Below are positions 51,813 to 61,241 of a stretch of DNA of 64,000 bases, in pieces. Both the position numbers and the translations under genes were made by a program. This DNA is from Amycolatopsis benzoatilytica AK 16/65. Lineage in GTDB: Bacteria; Actinomycetota; Actinomycetes; Mycobacteriales; Pseudonocardiaceae. Every line of letters begins with the position of its first letter. The first letter of the stretch is position 1. Below the pieces are notes generated by a model, which saw only the letters and a list, made by a program, of their open reading frames with translations, was not told where the DNA came from and did no database searches. The stretch spans positions 2,835,195-2,899,194 of the forward strand of contig NZ_KB912942.1 of assembly GCF_000383915.1 (NCBI RefSeq), read 5' to 3'.

Positions 51813-52544
51813 TCATGGGAACATCTTGCCGGTCGTGTGGCTGCCGACGGCAGTGCAAAAGTGGAACAGGTTATCGTGCCGCCGATTGGCGAACGCCGCG
51901 TTCGACGAACGTGCGGCAAGCCATGACAGGGCGTGCCCGCGGCCCGGGAGCGGCGGGTTGCACGCGGCATTTCGATGCCCGTCAGCTCGGAAGCTGGTCG
52001 GCCCTAGTCTCGAGTGAAGGTGACGGTCGCGGTGTGGGTCTCGCTGCACTGCCATCGTCGTCGCGGGCACCTCGGCGGCGCCGAGGTGAGCGGTGTCGAA
52101 GGCTGGCGTGTTGGTCTGGACGGCCACCGGCACGAGCAGAGGGTCGATGACCCGCCAGCGGGTGAACACGCCAAACCTGTTGGGCTCACGCCGCACCCGC
52201 AACGCCGCGTTGCCGTGGCCGCCCGACAGCGAGTAGTCCACGTCGACCGTCACGATGTCCGCGGATGGGTCGCTCGACGTGAGGAGCCTGTTGATGGTGA
52301 TGCGCGCCTTGGCTGAGCGAAGCCCGTCGACCAGGCGTGCCGGGTCGACCTCACCGTCCCCGGTGTGGCCGTGCGGGTCGACCAGCGCGTTGGCCGCGGT
52401 CGCGTCTCCTTGCGCGATCAGAGTGAGGTAGTCCCGGACTGCCTGCTCGGGCGTGTGGCTGCTGTCGACCACCACGACCGTGAGGGCCGCGATGAACAGC
52501 ACGGCCACACTGCCCGCCGAGATCAATACGTTCCTGCGACGCAC
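51813..52544 (-). CDS. membrane-anchored hypothetical protein (possibly frameshifted)
   Basis: N-terminal membrane anchor (NVLISAGSVAVLFIAALTVV) followed by an NTF2-like external domain: EQAVRDYLTLIAQGDATAAN, VDPARLVDGLRSAKARITIN, RRNVL-type basic start, and FGVFTRWRVIDPLLVPVAVQ. After VPATTM near residue 180 the frame turns basic and low-complexity, whereas another frame reads THTATVTFTRD then stops. A frameshift near 52050 is therefore likely. The GTG 52544 has GGGGGTGG upstream; ATG 52556 is an alternative. Confidence 0.5.
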   Translation of the reverse strand: MRRRNVLISAGSVAVLFIAALTVVVVDSSHTPEQAVRDYLTLIAQGDATAANALVDPHGHTGDGEVDPARLVDGLRSAKARITINRLLTSSDPSADIVTVDVDYSLSGGHGNAALRVRREPNRFGVFTRWRVIDPLLVPVAVQTNTPAFDTAHLGAAEVPATTMAVQRDPHRDRHLHSRLGPTSFRADGHRNAACNPPLPGRGHALSWLAARSSNAAFANRRHDNLFHFCTAVGSHTTGKMFP

Positions 52545-52726
52545 CGCCACCCCCATCGCGACGACCGGCACGACGACGCCCGTGCCCTCGCGGTTCCGTT
52601 CCGCGCGGCCTTCTCCGCCGGCCGCGCGCCAGCCGCGAAGCTCGTGACCTGCTCCTCCTGCGCGAGCGCGCCCGCGAGCACATGCGACCGGGACCGGCCG
52701 AACACGCGATCTCCCGCGATCCCCAT
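52523..52726 (-). CDS. short hypothetical ORF with strong ribosome binding site
   Basis: A possible 67-aa product starting MGIAGDRVFGRSRSHVLAGA. The ATG at 52726 is preceded by GGAGGG at good spacing, better than most starts nearby. Its end overlaps the start of the membrane-anchored protein. It could be a small leader gene or the true N-terminus of that protein separated by a frameshift. Confidence 0.3.
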   Translation of the reverse strand: MGIAGDRVFGRSRSHVLAGALAQEEQVTSFAAGARPAEKAARNGTARARASSCRSSRWGWRCVAGTY

Positions 52727-52980
52727 GCGTCCCTCCACAAGACAGTCCACCGACCGGCCGGGCAAACCTAACGACGGCCCATGAAATCCCGATGACACGC
52801 CGGCAGCCTCGTCGCCCAGAACCGCCCCAACGCTCGCCACAACGACACCCACATCGGCATAGAAAGACGTTCGATCGCCGTTGGCGGTCCGTCGACCGGG
52901 AACGTGATGATCCCGCAGCAGCTGGCAAGCGGGACCTGCTCCTTCGTGGCAGCCAAGGGCAGGAGCGCAGAGTGCCCGTC
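52727..52980. other. stretch between surface-polysaccharide operon and short ORF
   Basis: About 250 bp after the last gene of the polysaccharide operon. A 62-codon minus-strand frame (52768-52956, starting MAATKEQVPLASCC) exists but has no recognisable feature. I cannot support a gene here. Confidence 0.35.
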
Positions 52981-54120
52981 TCACAAGCCGGAGATCGCGC
53001 GCGGTCGGGCGTAGGCGGCTTCCAGTTCGGCGCGCAACGCGGCTTCGGTGTACCGGCCCGACACGCGTGCTCGCGCATTGCGGGCGAATCTTGCTGCCGT
53101 GGCGGGAGAACTGAGCAGATGATCGACCGCCTCCGCGAGCAGGTCCGGTCGTTCCGGCGGCACGAGAAGCCCGGTCTCGCCGGGGACGAGGAGGTCCGGC
53201 ACGGCATTGACGGCCGTGGCGATCGCGGGAACACCGGCGGCCATCGCTTCGGCCAATGCGGTCGGGAGACCCTCGTACCGGCTGGCGAGCACGAACACGT
53301 CGAAGGCGGGCAGGAGGTACGGGACGTCGGCGCGCTCCCCGGTGAGGACGGCGTTGTCGCCGAGAAGCGACCGGGCCAGCCGCGCGGTGCGCGAGGCCAG
53401 ATCGCCGCTGCCGACCCATACGCCGACGGTGCGTGCGCGATTCAGCAGGTGCAGCGCGGTGAGAAAGTCCTCGGGTGCCTTCTGATACGTGAGACGGCCG
53501 ACTGAGCCGACCACGGTCGTTTCGGCGGAGATTCCCAGGTCGTCGCGCGCGGCGGCCCTGGCCCGCGCGTCGTCGCGGCTGGCTGGCTGGTCGACGACTA
53601 CCCCGATGGTGCGTACTCGGCGCGGGTCGGTGAGTTCCCGCCGAACCGCTTCCGCGGCCACCGCCGCGCCCACGCAGAGCGTCACGTCAGTGAGGTGCCG
53701 AAGCCGACGCTCGATCGCGACGTAAAGCTGCCTGCGTGCCGAGGATTGGTAGGGATGGAAGGGAAAGCCGTGATAGGTGTGCACGACGCGGGGAATGCCG
53801 GCCCGATGGGCGGCGAGCCTGCCGAGGACGCCGGCCTTGGCGCAGTGGGTATGCGCGACATCGAATCCCCGGGAACGCAACAGCCCGGTCAAGCGGTGCA
53901 ACGCGGCCAGGTCGTCCGCGGGGCTGATCGGCGCCCGAAGCGACGGCTCGACGAGAACCTCGATTCCGCTGCGGATCGCCGCGTCCAGCAGGCGGCGCTG
54001 CCCTGCGCCGGTCACCACGGCGACCTGCCAGCGGGCGGGATCGAGCGACTGCGCGCCGCGCAGCGCGAGCGCCCCTGCTCCGCCCGCCAGCCGGGTGATG
54101 ATCACCGCGACGCGCATCAT
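52981..54120 (-). CDS. GT4-family glycosyltransferase
   Basis: GT-B fold glycosyltransferase of 379 aa. It has the N-terminal Gly-rich loop (ITRLAGGAGALAL), HTYHGFPFHPYQSS in the middle, and the donor site VGSVGRLTYQKAPEDF with SRYEGLPTALAEAMA (E-x7-E motif). It probably adds a sugar to a lipid-linked or growing glycan in the cytoplasm. The ATG at 54120 lies 4 bp after the preceding stop. Last gene of the operon. Confidence 0.9.
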   Translation of the reverse strand: MMRVAVIITRLAGGAGALALRGAQSLDPARWQVAVVTGAGQRRLLDAAIRSGIEVLVEPSLRAPISPADDLAALHRLTGLLRSRGFDVAHTHCAKAGVLGRLAAHRAGIPRVVHTYHGFPFHPYQSSARRQLYVAIERRLRHLTDVTLCVGAAVAAEAVRRELTDPRRVRTIGVVVDQPASRDDARARAAARDDLGISAETTVVGSVGRLTYQKAPEDFLTALHLLNRARTVGVWVGSGDLASRTARLARSLLGDNAVLTGERADVPYLLPAFDVFVLASRYEGLPTALAEAMAAGVPAIATAVNAVPDLLVPGETGLLVPPERPDLLAEAVDHLLSSPATAARFARNARARVSGRYTEAALRAELEAAYARPRAISGL

Positions 54121-54124
54121 GGGC

Positions 54125-55516
54125 TCATCCTGCTTCCGGACCAAGTCCAGGGCGCGCGGCACGCCTGGCCGGACTGCGCCACCGGCCGCTGGAGTGGGTG
54201 AACCGCGCCCGCACTATGGCGTAAAGGAAGATCGCCGCGTCGGCGAACCGCACAAGCAGGAACAACGGGCCGTAGCGCAGCAAGCGAGGCTCTCGCTCCA
54301 GCGCAGCCGCCAAGCAGGTGAGCAAATAGTCCGGTGCCAACACGCCGATCGCGAGCACCGGCAGGCTGACGTGCGCTGCGAGGACCGAGTGCAGCCCGGC
54401 CAGCGAGGACAGCGGATCGCCCGGCAGATACGGCACGAGGAGCACGACCACCACGGCCGGCAGCACCAGGTAGAGCACGCTGCTCAGCACCTGCTCGGCC
54501 AGCAGAAGCACCAGCATGGCGGTGAACAGGTCCGCCCGAGGCGGGTGGCGCCACACGGTCTGCCAGAAGCCGACCGACCAGCGCCGGATCTGGCGCAGGT
54601 AGTCGCCGAGCCGGTCCGGGTCTTGGGTGACAGCGGTCGCCCGCAAGGAAAACCCGACTTTTCCGAGGCGCTTGCGGTACACCTCGAACGTCATGTTGAA
54701 GTCTTCGATGACCAGGCCGGGCGGGTTGATGTCGATCTGCGGGAGGACGTCGCTGCGGTAGAGGCTGGCGAAGCCGGGCACGATGTGGGTGGCGTTGAGG
54801 TGCAGCCAGGTCTGTCCGTACTTCAGCAGCCGCTGGCCGATCGAGTAGACGCGCTGGCGATGCGCGACCAGCAACGACCCCAGGCTGGAAAGATCGCGTT
54901 CGAACTCGGTGCGCACGCAGCCGGCGACGGAGACGACCTCGGGATTGTCGAACATCGGCAGCGCCGCGTCGAAGTATCCGGGTTCGATTCTCGTGTCGGC
55001 GTCCAGCAACAGCACCGCCGCGAACCGGCGCGCCAGTTCGAACCGGCGGATCGCCATCTCCAGGGCACCGGCCTTGCCCAGGTTCTGCGGCGTCCGCAGG
55101 ACCCGGACTCCGGCTTCCTCCGCGATTTCGGCGGTGCGGTCGGTGGAGCCGTCGGAGACGACATGGACGTTCGCGGGCGGCACCAGGCTGACGATGGCGG
55201 CGAGGCTTTGCCCGATGACCGCGGCCTCGTTGTGGGCCGGGATCAGCACGGCGACATCGTCGACCGTCATCCGGTCGCGGACGGCCCGGCGCGGCGGACG
55301 GCCCACGAGCAGCCGCCAGTCCGGGCCTGCGGGCAGACACAGGCCCGTGCGGCCGCGGGGCGGAAGCGGGGCAGCGCGCCGCATCCGCCGATGCAGCCGG
55401 CGGGCTTCGACAGCGAACGGCTCGGCGAGCCGGCACAGTCCGACCAGGCCCCACAGCATGAAGTTGACGCCGACGATCGCCAACGCCCAGGCCCACCACG
55501 GCAGCATCCCGCTCAC
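54125..55516 (-). CDS. processive GT2 polysaccharide synthase
   Basis: Membrane glycosyltransferase family 2 of 463 aa. One N-terminal helix (WWAWALAIVGVNFMLWGLVG) is followed by a cytoplasmic GT-A domain with LIPAHNEAAVIGQSL, DAD (LLLDADTRIE), the ED motif (VIEDFNMTFE) and QIRRW at residues 309-313. At least four C-terminal membrane helices follow. D-D-D-QxxRW is the mark of processive synthases such as those for poly-GlcNAc, hyaluronan or cellulose. The GTG overlaps the GH18 stop (GTGA); ATG 55507 is an alternative. Confidence 0.9.
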   Translation of the reverse strand: MSGMLPWWAWALAIVGVNFMLWGLVGLCRLAEPFAVEARRLHRRMRRAAPLPPRGRTGLCLPAGPDWRLLVGRPPRRAVRDRMTVDDVAVLIPAHNEAAVIGQSLAAIVSLVPPANVHVVSDGSTDRTAEIAEEAGVRVLRTPQNLGKAGALEMAIRRFELARRFAAVLLLDADTRIEPGYFDAALPMFDNPEVVSVAGCVRTEFERDLSSLGSLLVAHRQRVYSIGQRLLKYGQTWLHLNATHIVPGFASLYRSDVLPQIDINPPGLVIEDFNMTFEVYRKRLGKVGFSLRATAVTQDPDRLGDYLRQIRRWSVGFWQTVWRHPPRADLFTAMLVLLLAEQVLSSVLYLVLPAVVVVLLVPYLPGDPLSSLAGLHSVLAAHVSLPVLAIGVLAPDYLLTCLAAALEREPRLLRYGPLFLLVRFADAAIFLYAIVRARFTHSSGRWRSPARRAARPGLGPEAG

Positions 55517-56673
55517 CGCCCGCCGGTCGCGCGGGGGAACGCCTCGCTCAGCTGGGCCCAGGTACCGGGGTCGGCCGGCCCGTACATCCAGAAGTAGACG
55601 CCGCCGATGCCGGCCGCCCGCGCGGCATCCAGCTTGGCGCGCGTGCTCGCCGCGTTTTCGAACCACACCTGGTGGAAGCGCCCGGCGGAGTCGTCGTAGC
55701 TGAGTGTGGGCGACTGGCTCCGCGCATCGAATCGCACCACCGCTTGGTGCTGGGCGACGAGCTGCGCAACCTGCTGGGTGGTGACGACCGTGCCGTCACC
55801 GCCGGCCGGCCAGTCGTAGCCGGAAAGCGGGATGCCCAGGACGATCTTGGCCGGCGGGATCTGGGTCCTGGCATAGGCGAGCACGTTCTGCACCCAGCCG
55901 ACCGGAGCGACCGGGCCCGGCGCGGACGCCGCCCAGTGGTAGTCGTAAGCCATCAGCCGCACTTCGTCGGCCACCCGGCCGACGGCCGCGTAGTCCTGGG
56001 CCAGGTTGCGCTGGTCGTAGCCGGCGTCGGTGGTCTTGGCGAACAGCGCAACCGACAGCGTCTTGCCGCGTCCGTGCAAAGCCGCTGCGAGGTCGCTGAC
56101 GAACTCCGTGAACGCGGTCCGGTCGCCGGCACTGAGTTCCTCGTAGTCGATGTCGATCCCGCCGAAGCCGCGTTCAGTGACCAGCGCGACGATCGCCGCG
56201 ATGTGAGCGGCCCTCGCCGCGGGCTCCCGCATGATCGACGCGACCGGCTGATCGCTGAAACGGCCGTTGACCACATTGGCCAGCGTCGGCACCAGGTTCA
56301 GGCCGCCGCCGCGCAGCCGGGCGAGGCCGTCGGTCACCGCTTTGGTGTCGGACGGGCCGTAGAGCGGGACGACCCGGCCTTCGGCGTCGAGCCCGAAAAG
56401 CCACGGCGACGCGCCGGTGAAGTCCTGCCGGTTGGCCAGGGTCGTATCAGTGCCGGCGCCGATGTTCCAGTACGGAACGGACGCGACGATCGTGCGCGCC
56501 GGCCCGCCCGGACGCGGCATCAGCCCCACCACCAGCGCGGCGGCGACCAGGAGCGCCGCCGTGGCCACGGCGAGCAACGCCGGCCGCCGGATCGACAGCC
56601 AGGACGGCACGCCGCGGGCCGCGCCCGGCCGCGGCCCCCGCTCACCGGCGCGGAACGGTCGGCTGCCGGACAC
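55513..56673 (-). CDS. membrane-anchored GH18 glycoside hydrolase
   Basis: Glycoside hydrolase family 18 protein of 386 aa. An N-terminal membrane anchor (LLAVATAALLVAAALVVGLM) is followed by the barrel. The catalytic motif is GGIDIDYEEL with the acid Glu at residue 178; RLMAYDYHW and FWMYGP fit later barrel strands. It should cut GlcNAc-containing polymers outside the membrane. The start codon lies inside the epimerase gene (32-bp overlap), and the stop overlaps the GT2 start, so it is made together with the synthase. Confidence 0.9.
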   Translation of the reverse strand: MSGSRPFRAGERGPRPGAARGVPSWLSIRRPALLAVATAALLVAAALVVGLMPRPGGPARTIVASVPYWNIGAGTDTTLANRQDFTGASPWLFGLDAEGRVVPLYGPSDTKAVTDGLARLRGGGLNLVPTLANVVNGRFSDQPVASIMREPAARAAHIAAIVALVTERGFGGIDIDYEELSAGDRTAFTEFVSDLAAALHGRGKTLSVALFAKTTDAGYDQRNLAQDYAAVGRVADEVRLMAYDYHWAASAPGPVAPVGWVQNVLAYARTQIPPAKIVLGIPLSGYDWPAGGDGTVVTTQQVAQLVAQHQAVVRFDARSQSPTLSYDDSAGRFHQVWFENAASTRAKLDAARAAGIGGVYFWMYGPADPGTWAQLSEAFPRATGGR

Positions 56674-57631
56674 GCCGGGCGATCTCTTCGGCTACCGAGT
56701 CGATGATTTCGTCGAGCGTCGTGTGCGCCTCGAACCCGACGAGCTCCTTGGCCAGGGTGCAGTCGGGAACCCGCCGCAGCATGTCCTCGTAGCCTGGGCC
56801 GTAGGCTTGCTCGTACGGCAGGTAGCGCACCTCGCTGCGCGACCGAGTCGCCGCGACGACGCGGTCGGCGAGATCGCTGATAGTCACCTGCTCGGTGCTG
56901 CCGAGGTTGACGGCGCTGCCGAACGCCCGCGGCTCGTGTGCCAACGCGATCAGAGCAGGAACCACATCGGCGACATGGCAGAAGCAGCGGATTTGCGTGC
57001 CGGTGCCGAACACCGTGAGCGGCTCGCCGGTCAGCGCCTGCCGCACGAAGCGCGGGATGACCATGCCGTAGCGCCCGGTCTGGCGGGGGCCGACTGTGTT
57101 GAACAGGCGGACGATCACCGCTGCCAGGCCCCGTTGCCGGCAGTAGGCGTCGACGAGACTCTCGTCGAGCGCTTTGGCCTCGGCGTAGCTCCACCTCGAT
57201 TTCAGCGGCGATCCGAGCACTCGGTCGTCGTCTTCTCGCAGCCCCGCCAGCGTGTTCTTCCCGTAGATCTCGCTCGTGGACGCCAGCAGCAGCGTCGCGT
57301 TGTTCCGGTACGCCGCTTCCACGACGTTTTCGGTGCCGTGCACGTTGGTGCGCAAGCTTTCCAGCGTTCGGTCGCGGATGACGAACGCGCCGACGGCGGC
57401 GGCGAAGTGGAAGACGACGTCCGCGCCGTGCGCGTCTTCCTCGACGCGCGCGCGGTCGAGGACGGTGCCCTGCCGGAACCGGAACCGGGGGTGTTCTCCG
57501 GCTCGGGACAGGTTCTCCAGCCGGCCGGTGCTCAGATCGTCCAGTCCGGTCACGGTGTGGCCCGCGGCGAGCAGCGCATCGGTCAAGTGGGAACCGATGA
57601 ACCCGGCCGCGCCAGTCACGAATGCCTTCAT
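56642..57631 (-). CDS. NAD-dependent nucleotide-sugar epimerase/dehydratase
   Basis: Extended short-chain dehydrogenase of 329 aa. The cofactor loop is VTGAAGFIGSHL, the active-site region is TSEIYGKN and WSYAEAKALDE (Tyr-x3-Lys), and RLFNTVGPRQTGRYGMVIPR is the sugar-nucleotide-binding signature of UDP-glucose/UDP-GlcNAc-type enzymes. With the 6-dehydrogenase in this operon it could make an epimerised uronic acid. The ATG overlaps the preceding stop (ATGA). Confidence 0.9.
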   Translation of the reverse strand: MKAFVTGAAGFIGSHLTDALLAAGHTVTGLDDLSTGRLENLSRAGEHPRFRFRQGTVLDRARVEEDAHGADVVFHFAAAVGAFVIRDRTLESLRTNVHGTENVVEAAYRNNATLLLASTSEIYGKNTLAGLREDDDRVLGSPLKSRWSYAEAKALDESLVDAYCRQRGLAAVIVRLFNTVGPRQTGRYGMVIPRFVRQALTGEPLTVFGTGTQIRCFCHVADVVPALIALAHEPRAFGSAVNLGSTEQVTISDLADRVVAATRSRSEVRYLPYEQAYGPGYEDMLRRVPDCTLAKELVGFEAHTTLDEIIDSVAEEIARRVRQPTVPRR

Positions 57632-58719
57632 CGCGTTCCTTCCGCCAAGTCGTCGTACAGGCGGTCGATGCGGTCCGCGATCGCCGCCATGCCGAATCTC
57701 CCGCTGATCGCCGGATCGACCAGACGTTCGCGCCGGCCGAGGGCCATCTCCGCGGCCAAGGCTTCGCGCAACGCGGACGCCGACCCGGACACCCGCCGGG
57801 CGCGGGCGCTTTCGACGCCGTCGAGCGCAGGGCACGTCGTATACAGGACGGGCAGCCCGTTCGCCAGGCTTTCGAGCACTGACAGGCCGAAGGTTTCCTG
57901 CGCCGAAGCAGCGACGAACAGGTCCGCTGTGGACAGCATGGCAGCGACGTCGTGGCGTTCCCCGGCGAAGATCACCTGGCCGTCCACGCCGCCTGCCCGC
58001 GCGGTTTCTTCCAGCCGTGCGCGTTCCGCGCCGTCGCCGACGACCAGCAGGAGGGTCTTTTCGTCCAGGAGCGGAGCAGCCGCGGCGATGACGAGGTCCA
58101 CGCGCTTGTTCGGGTCGAGCCGTCCGAGCACGCAGATGACGTAGGCGCTCGGATCGATCCCCAATTCCGCACGGGTGCGCTCCCGTGCGTCCGGGTCGAA
58201 CGCGACCCGGTCGAGATCCAGCCCGTTCGGGATCACCGTGACCCGGTCCTCGGGCACTCCCCAGTCGACCAATCGCTGGCGGACCGCGCCGGACACCGCG
58301 ATCGTGGTGTCGGCGAAGCGTTCGGTGGCCAGGTAGAGGGCGCGCACGCCCCGCGTCATCCGGCGGCGTTCGAGGTGGGTCTCTCCGATGGAGTGCTCGG
58401 TGCTCACCACGACCGGTGTGCGGGCCAGCCAGGCAGCGGTGCGGCCGTAAAGGCACGAGCGGTAGAGGTGGGTGTGCACGACGTCGTAGCCGCCGGCCCG
58501 GATGAGCCGGTACAGCCGGGCCAACGCGGAGAGCTGGGTGTTGCGGACCATCCCGAGGTCCCGGACTTCGGTCCCCTCGGCGCGGATCATGTCCGCCACC
58601 GGCCCCGGGTTGTAGAGGGTGACGACGTCGGTTTCGTGGCGCGTGTGGCGAAGCAGCGAGCGCAGCTGCAACTCGGCGCCGCCGACGCCCAAGCCGGTGA
58701 TGACGTGCAGGACTCTCAT
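57628..58719 (-). CDS. GT4-family glycosyltransferase
   Basis: GT-B glycosyltransferase of 363 aa. HVITGLGVGGAELQLRSLLR lies at the N-terminus, VVSTEHSIGETHLERRRM in the middle, and LGRLDPNKRVDLVI with SAQETFGLSVLESLANGLP (E-x7-E) in the donor domain. It resembles exopolysaccharide transferases that extend a lipid-linked primer. Coupled on both sides by ATGA overlaps. Confidence 0.9.
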   Translation of the reverse strand: MRVLHVITGLGVGGAELQLRSLLRHTRHETDVVTLYNPGPVADMIRAEGTEVRDLGMVRNTQLSALARLYRLIRAGGYDVVHTHLYRSCLYGRTAAWLARTPVVVSTEHSIGETHLERRRMTRGVRALYLATERFADTTIAVSGAVRQRLVDWGVPEDRVTVIPNGLDLDRVAFDPDARERTRAELGIDPSAYVICVLGRLDPNKRVDLVIAAAAPLLDEKTLLLVVGDGAERARLEETARAGGVDGQVIFAGERHDVAAMLSTADLFVAASAQETFGLSVLESLANGLPVLYTTCPALDGVESARARRVSGSASALREALAAEMALGRRERLVDPAISGRFGMAAIADRIDRLYDDLAEGTR

Positions 58720-60008
58720 CTGGCCCCTCCGTGCGGCCGCCGGGGCGTCGGCACGAGCGTGCGCAGCATGATCCGCACGTCCAGCCACGGCGACCAGTAG
58801 TCGATGTACGCGTTGTCGAATCGGATCCGTTCGGCGATCGAGGTGTCCCCGTGCAGGCCGTGCACCTGCGCCCAGCCGGTGATCCCGGCCGGCATCCGCT
58901 GCCGGTCCAGGTAGCCGGGAATCCGGCCCGCGAACTGCCGGGTGAAGTAGGGCCGTTCCGGACGAGGACCCACCAGCGACATCTCGCCTCGCACCACGTT
59001 GACCAATTGCGGCAGTTCGTCCAGGTGGGTCCGCCGCAGCCACCTGCCCAATCGCCCGCAGCAGCCTTGCGGGACAGCCCACCGGGTGTCCGCGTCCGGA
59101 TGGCCGGGAAGCGTGCGCAGCTTCAGGATGCGGAGCTGCCGGCCCTCCCCCGCGTCCCGGATCTGGGTGAACAGCGCAGGCGGACCGCACCGGACGCGCA
59201 CCAGCGCGGCAAGCGCCGCCAGCACGGGAGCCAGCACGGCCAGCAACGCCGTCCCGGCAAGGACATCGACAGCCCGCTTGACCCGCCGGCGCCCGCCCGA
59301 GTACGACCCGGCGCGCAGCGGCACGATCGGCACACCGCCGATTTCGCCACCCTGCCCGCCCGGCACCAGGCCCGGCGGACACCGCGACGTCAGCGCGACC
59401 CAGACCTGAACTGGCCGATCCGGTCCGGCCAGCTCCCGCGGCCAGTCGTCCGCACCGCACGCGATGACGACCTCGGCCCGGCCGCCGCCCAGGCCGGCGG
59501 GCACCCGGTCGGCCACGCCGCACAGCCGCAGCCCGCACTCAGGATGCCGGCGCACCGTGTTCGCGAACTCGTGCGCCACCTGGCCCGCACCGATCACCAG
59601 CGCAGGTCGGAGCCCGTGCCCGCGGCGATGCCACTCGCGCACCGCGCCCGCCGCGGCGCACCGGAACACCAGCACCACACCCGCTGTCCAGGCCGCCATC
59701 GCGGAAACAAGGTCGAGCGGGAGCCACAGTGCGGTCGCGAGCGCCACTCCGCACACCGTCGCGATCAGGCACAAGCTGTAGGCGGGCAGGTTCGGCGGGC
59801 GCCAGCCGGGACGGTACTGGCCCCCTGCGGCCAGCACTGCGACCACGGCCGCGCTATAGCAAGCCATCGGCACCCCGGCCGAAGGGCCGACCGCTCCTGC
59901 GGTGGCCGCCGCAGCCAGGTCGAGTGCCGGCCATAGCTGCTGCGGAAGCGCCGGCAGACGAGACTTCGGCCACGGAGCCGACCGCGTGGCCCCCGGCAAC
60001 GCCGTCAC
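58716..60008 (-). CDS. polyprenyl-phosphate sugar-1-phosphate transferase (initiating enzyme)
   Basis: Bacterial sugar transferase of 430 aa (WcaJ/WbaP-like), which loads the first sugar phosphate onto undecaprenyl phosphate. Four N-terminal membrane helices and a CoA-binding-like middle part precede the C-terminal catalytic domain: KRAVDVLAGTALLAVLAPVL, LKLRTLP, RWLRRTHLDELPQLVNVVRG, SLVGPRPERPYF and the PAGITGWAQVHG motif. The GTG overlaps the upstream stop. Confidence 0.93.
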   Translation of the reverse strand: MTALPGATRSAPWPKSRLPALPQQLWPALDLAAAATAGAVGPSAGVPMACYSAAVVAVLAAGGQYRPGWRPPNLPAYSLCLIATVCGVALATALWLPLDLVSAMAAWTAGVVLVFRCAAAGAVREWHRRGHGLRPALVIGAGQVAHEFANTVRRHPECGLRLCGVADRVPAGLGGGRAEVVIACGADDWPRELAGPDRPVQVWVALTSRCPPGLVPGGQGGEIGGVPIVPLRAGSYSGGRRRVKRAVDVLAGTALLAVLAPVLAALAALVRVRCGPPALFTQIRDAGEGRQLRILKLRTLPGHPDADTRWAVPQGCCGRLGRWLRRTHLDELPQLVNVVRGEMSLVGPRPERPYFTRQFAGRIPGYLDRQRMPAGITGWAQVHGLHGDTSIAERIRFDNAYIDYWSPWLDVRIMLRTLVPTPRRPHGGAR

Positions 60009-61240
60009 GGCTCAGCCCCGATGACGCGGCCCGCGTCCGGGGACATGGCTGCGGCGGCCACCAAGGCAGTACTGACCGCTCGCGAGGCGTGCGCGGCGCC
60101 GTGCACGAACCGCATGACCGGACCGAAACTGGTCGCGACCGCCGGACCGATGAAATACAGGCCGGGCACGGACGACTGGTAGTCGCGGCCTACCTCGACG
60201 CCGCCGGCCACCGCGCGCAACCGGGACCGCACCGGCGGTGCGAGAAACTCCAGTCGCCACGGGGCGGGGCGGTAGCCGGTGGCCGCGATCAGGTGGTCGG
60301 CCACGAGCTCGGTGTCTGCCCCGGCGCGGTCGCGCAGCCCCAGGCGAACCTCGTCGCCGACGACGCGCGCCTGGGTCACCGTTCGGCCCAGCATGACCGG
60401 GAAGGCCCCTTCCACTCGAGGACGCAGCCAGCTCGCGCCGGCCGGGCCGAGCGCGCTCGCCGCCCGCGAGACACGGGTCCTTCGCGGCAGCCGCCGGAAC
60501 CAGTCCGGGTGGCCGGAGTAGAACCAGGTTCCCCAGCCCGAGCCCAGCGCGGCCTCCGGCTCGCGCAGCCGGCGCCACGGCGAGCGGCCCGACGGGAGCG
60601 GGTACCCGTTCCACGACAGCGCGGGCCGCCGTGACACGAGAGTCGCCTCGGCGCCGTTCTCGTGCAGCAAGGCAGCGCATTCCAACGCCGACTGGCCCGC
60701 GCCGAGGACGGCTACCCGACTTCCCCGGAAGGCGGAGAGGTCCGAATGGGAAGAGCTGTGCGTACAGACCTCAGACGGAAGCGCGGCCAGCTCGGCCGGG
60801 ACGTGCGCGAAGTGCTGCACGCCCGCGGCCACCACGACGGCGCCGGCCCGCAGGCATTCACCGTCGGCGAGGGTGACGGTGAATCCGGACTCGCCCGGAC
60901 GCACGTCCCCGACCAGGGTCTGCTCGACCGGAAGCGCCAGCTCTCGCGCGAACCACAGACCGTACTCGGTGAAGGTTTCCACCGGGACCGGCTGGCCGTA
61001 GTGCGCGTACGGCCGCTCGGTGCGCCGGCAGAACTCCGCGAGCGTCAGCCGTCCGTCCGGATCGGACAGGTTCGAGGCGAATCCCTGCGATTTCAGGAAC
61101 ATGCCGTTCGGCATCGACTCCCGCCACAGCTGCATCGGAAGTCCGAACTGGCGGTAGCGCACACCGGCCGCCCGCAGGTGTGCGGCCAGCGACAACCCGT
61201 ACGGTCCCGCCCCGATGACCACGACCTGGCTTTCGTTCAT
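60005..61240 (-). CDS. FAD-dependent oxidoreductase (monooxygenase-like)
   Basis: Flavoprotein of 411 aa with two dinucleotide folds: VVVIGAGPYGLSLAAHL at the N-terminus (FAD) and VAVLGAGQSALECAALL at about residue 175 (NAD(P)H). It also carries the ATGYRPAP motif of flavin monooxygenases. The arrangement resembles Baeyer-Villiger or N-hydroxylating enzymes. The ATG at 61240 is favoured because GAGGGG lies 9 nt upstream; ATG 61249 is closer to that site. An oxidoreductase in this operon may modify a sugar, amine or lipid decoration; substrate unknown. Confidence 0.85.
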   Translation of the reverse strand: MNESQVVVIGAGPYGLSLAAHLRAAGVRYRQFGLPMQLWRESMPNGMFLKSQGFASNLSDPDGRLTLAEFCRRTERPYAHYGQPVPVETFTEYGLWFARELALPVEQTLVGDVRPGESGFTVTLADGECLRAGAVVVAAGVQHFAHVPAELAALPSEVCTHSSSHSDLSAFRGSRVAVLGAGQSALECAALLHENGAEATLVSRRPALSWNGYPLPSGRSPWRRLREPEAALGSGWGTWFYSGHPDWFRRLPRRTRVSRAASALGPAGASWLRPRVEGAFPVMLGRTVTQARVVGDEVRLGLRDRAGADTELVADHLIAATGYRPAPWRLEFLAPPVRSRLRAVAGGVEVGRDYQSSVPGLYFIGPAVATSFGPVMRFVHGAAHASRAVSTALVAAAAMSPDAGRVIGAEP

Positions 61241-61241
61241 G

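Noticed and set aside
51574..51970. Overlapping frames of about 95-140 codons on both strands after the secreted protein
   Set aside because: No ribosome binding site, no recognisable motif and competing frames; listed only as a gene-free stretch.
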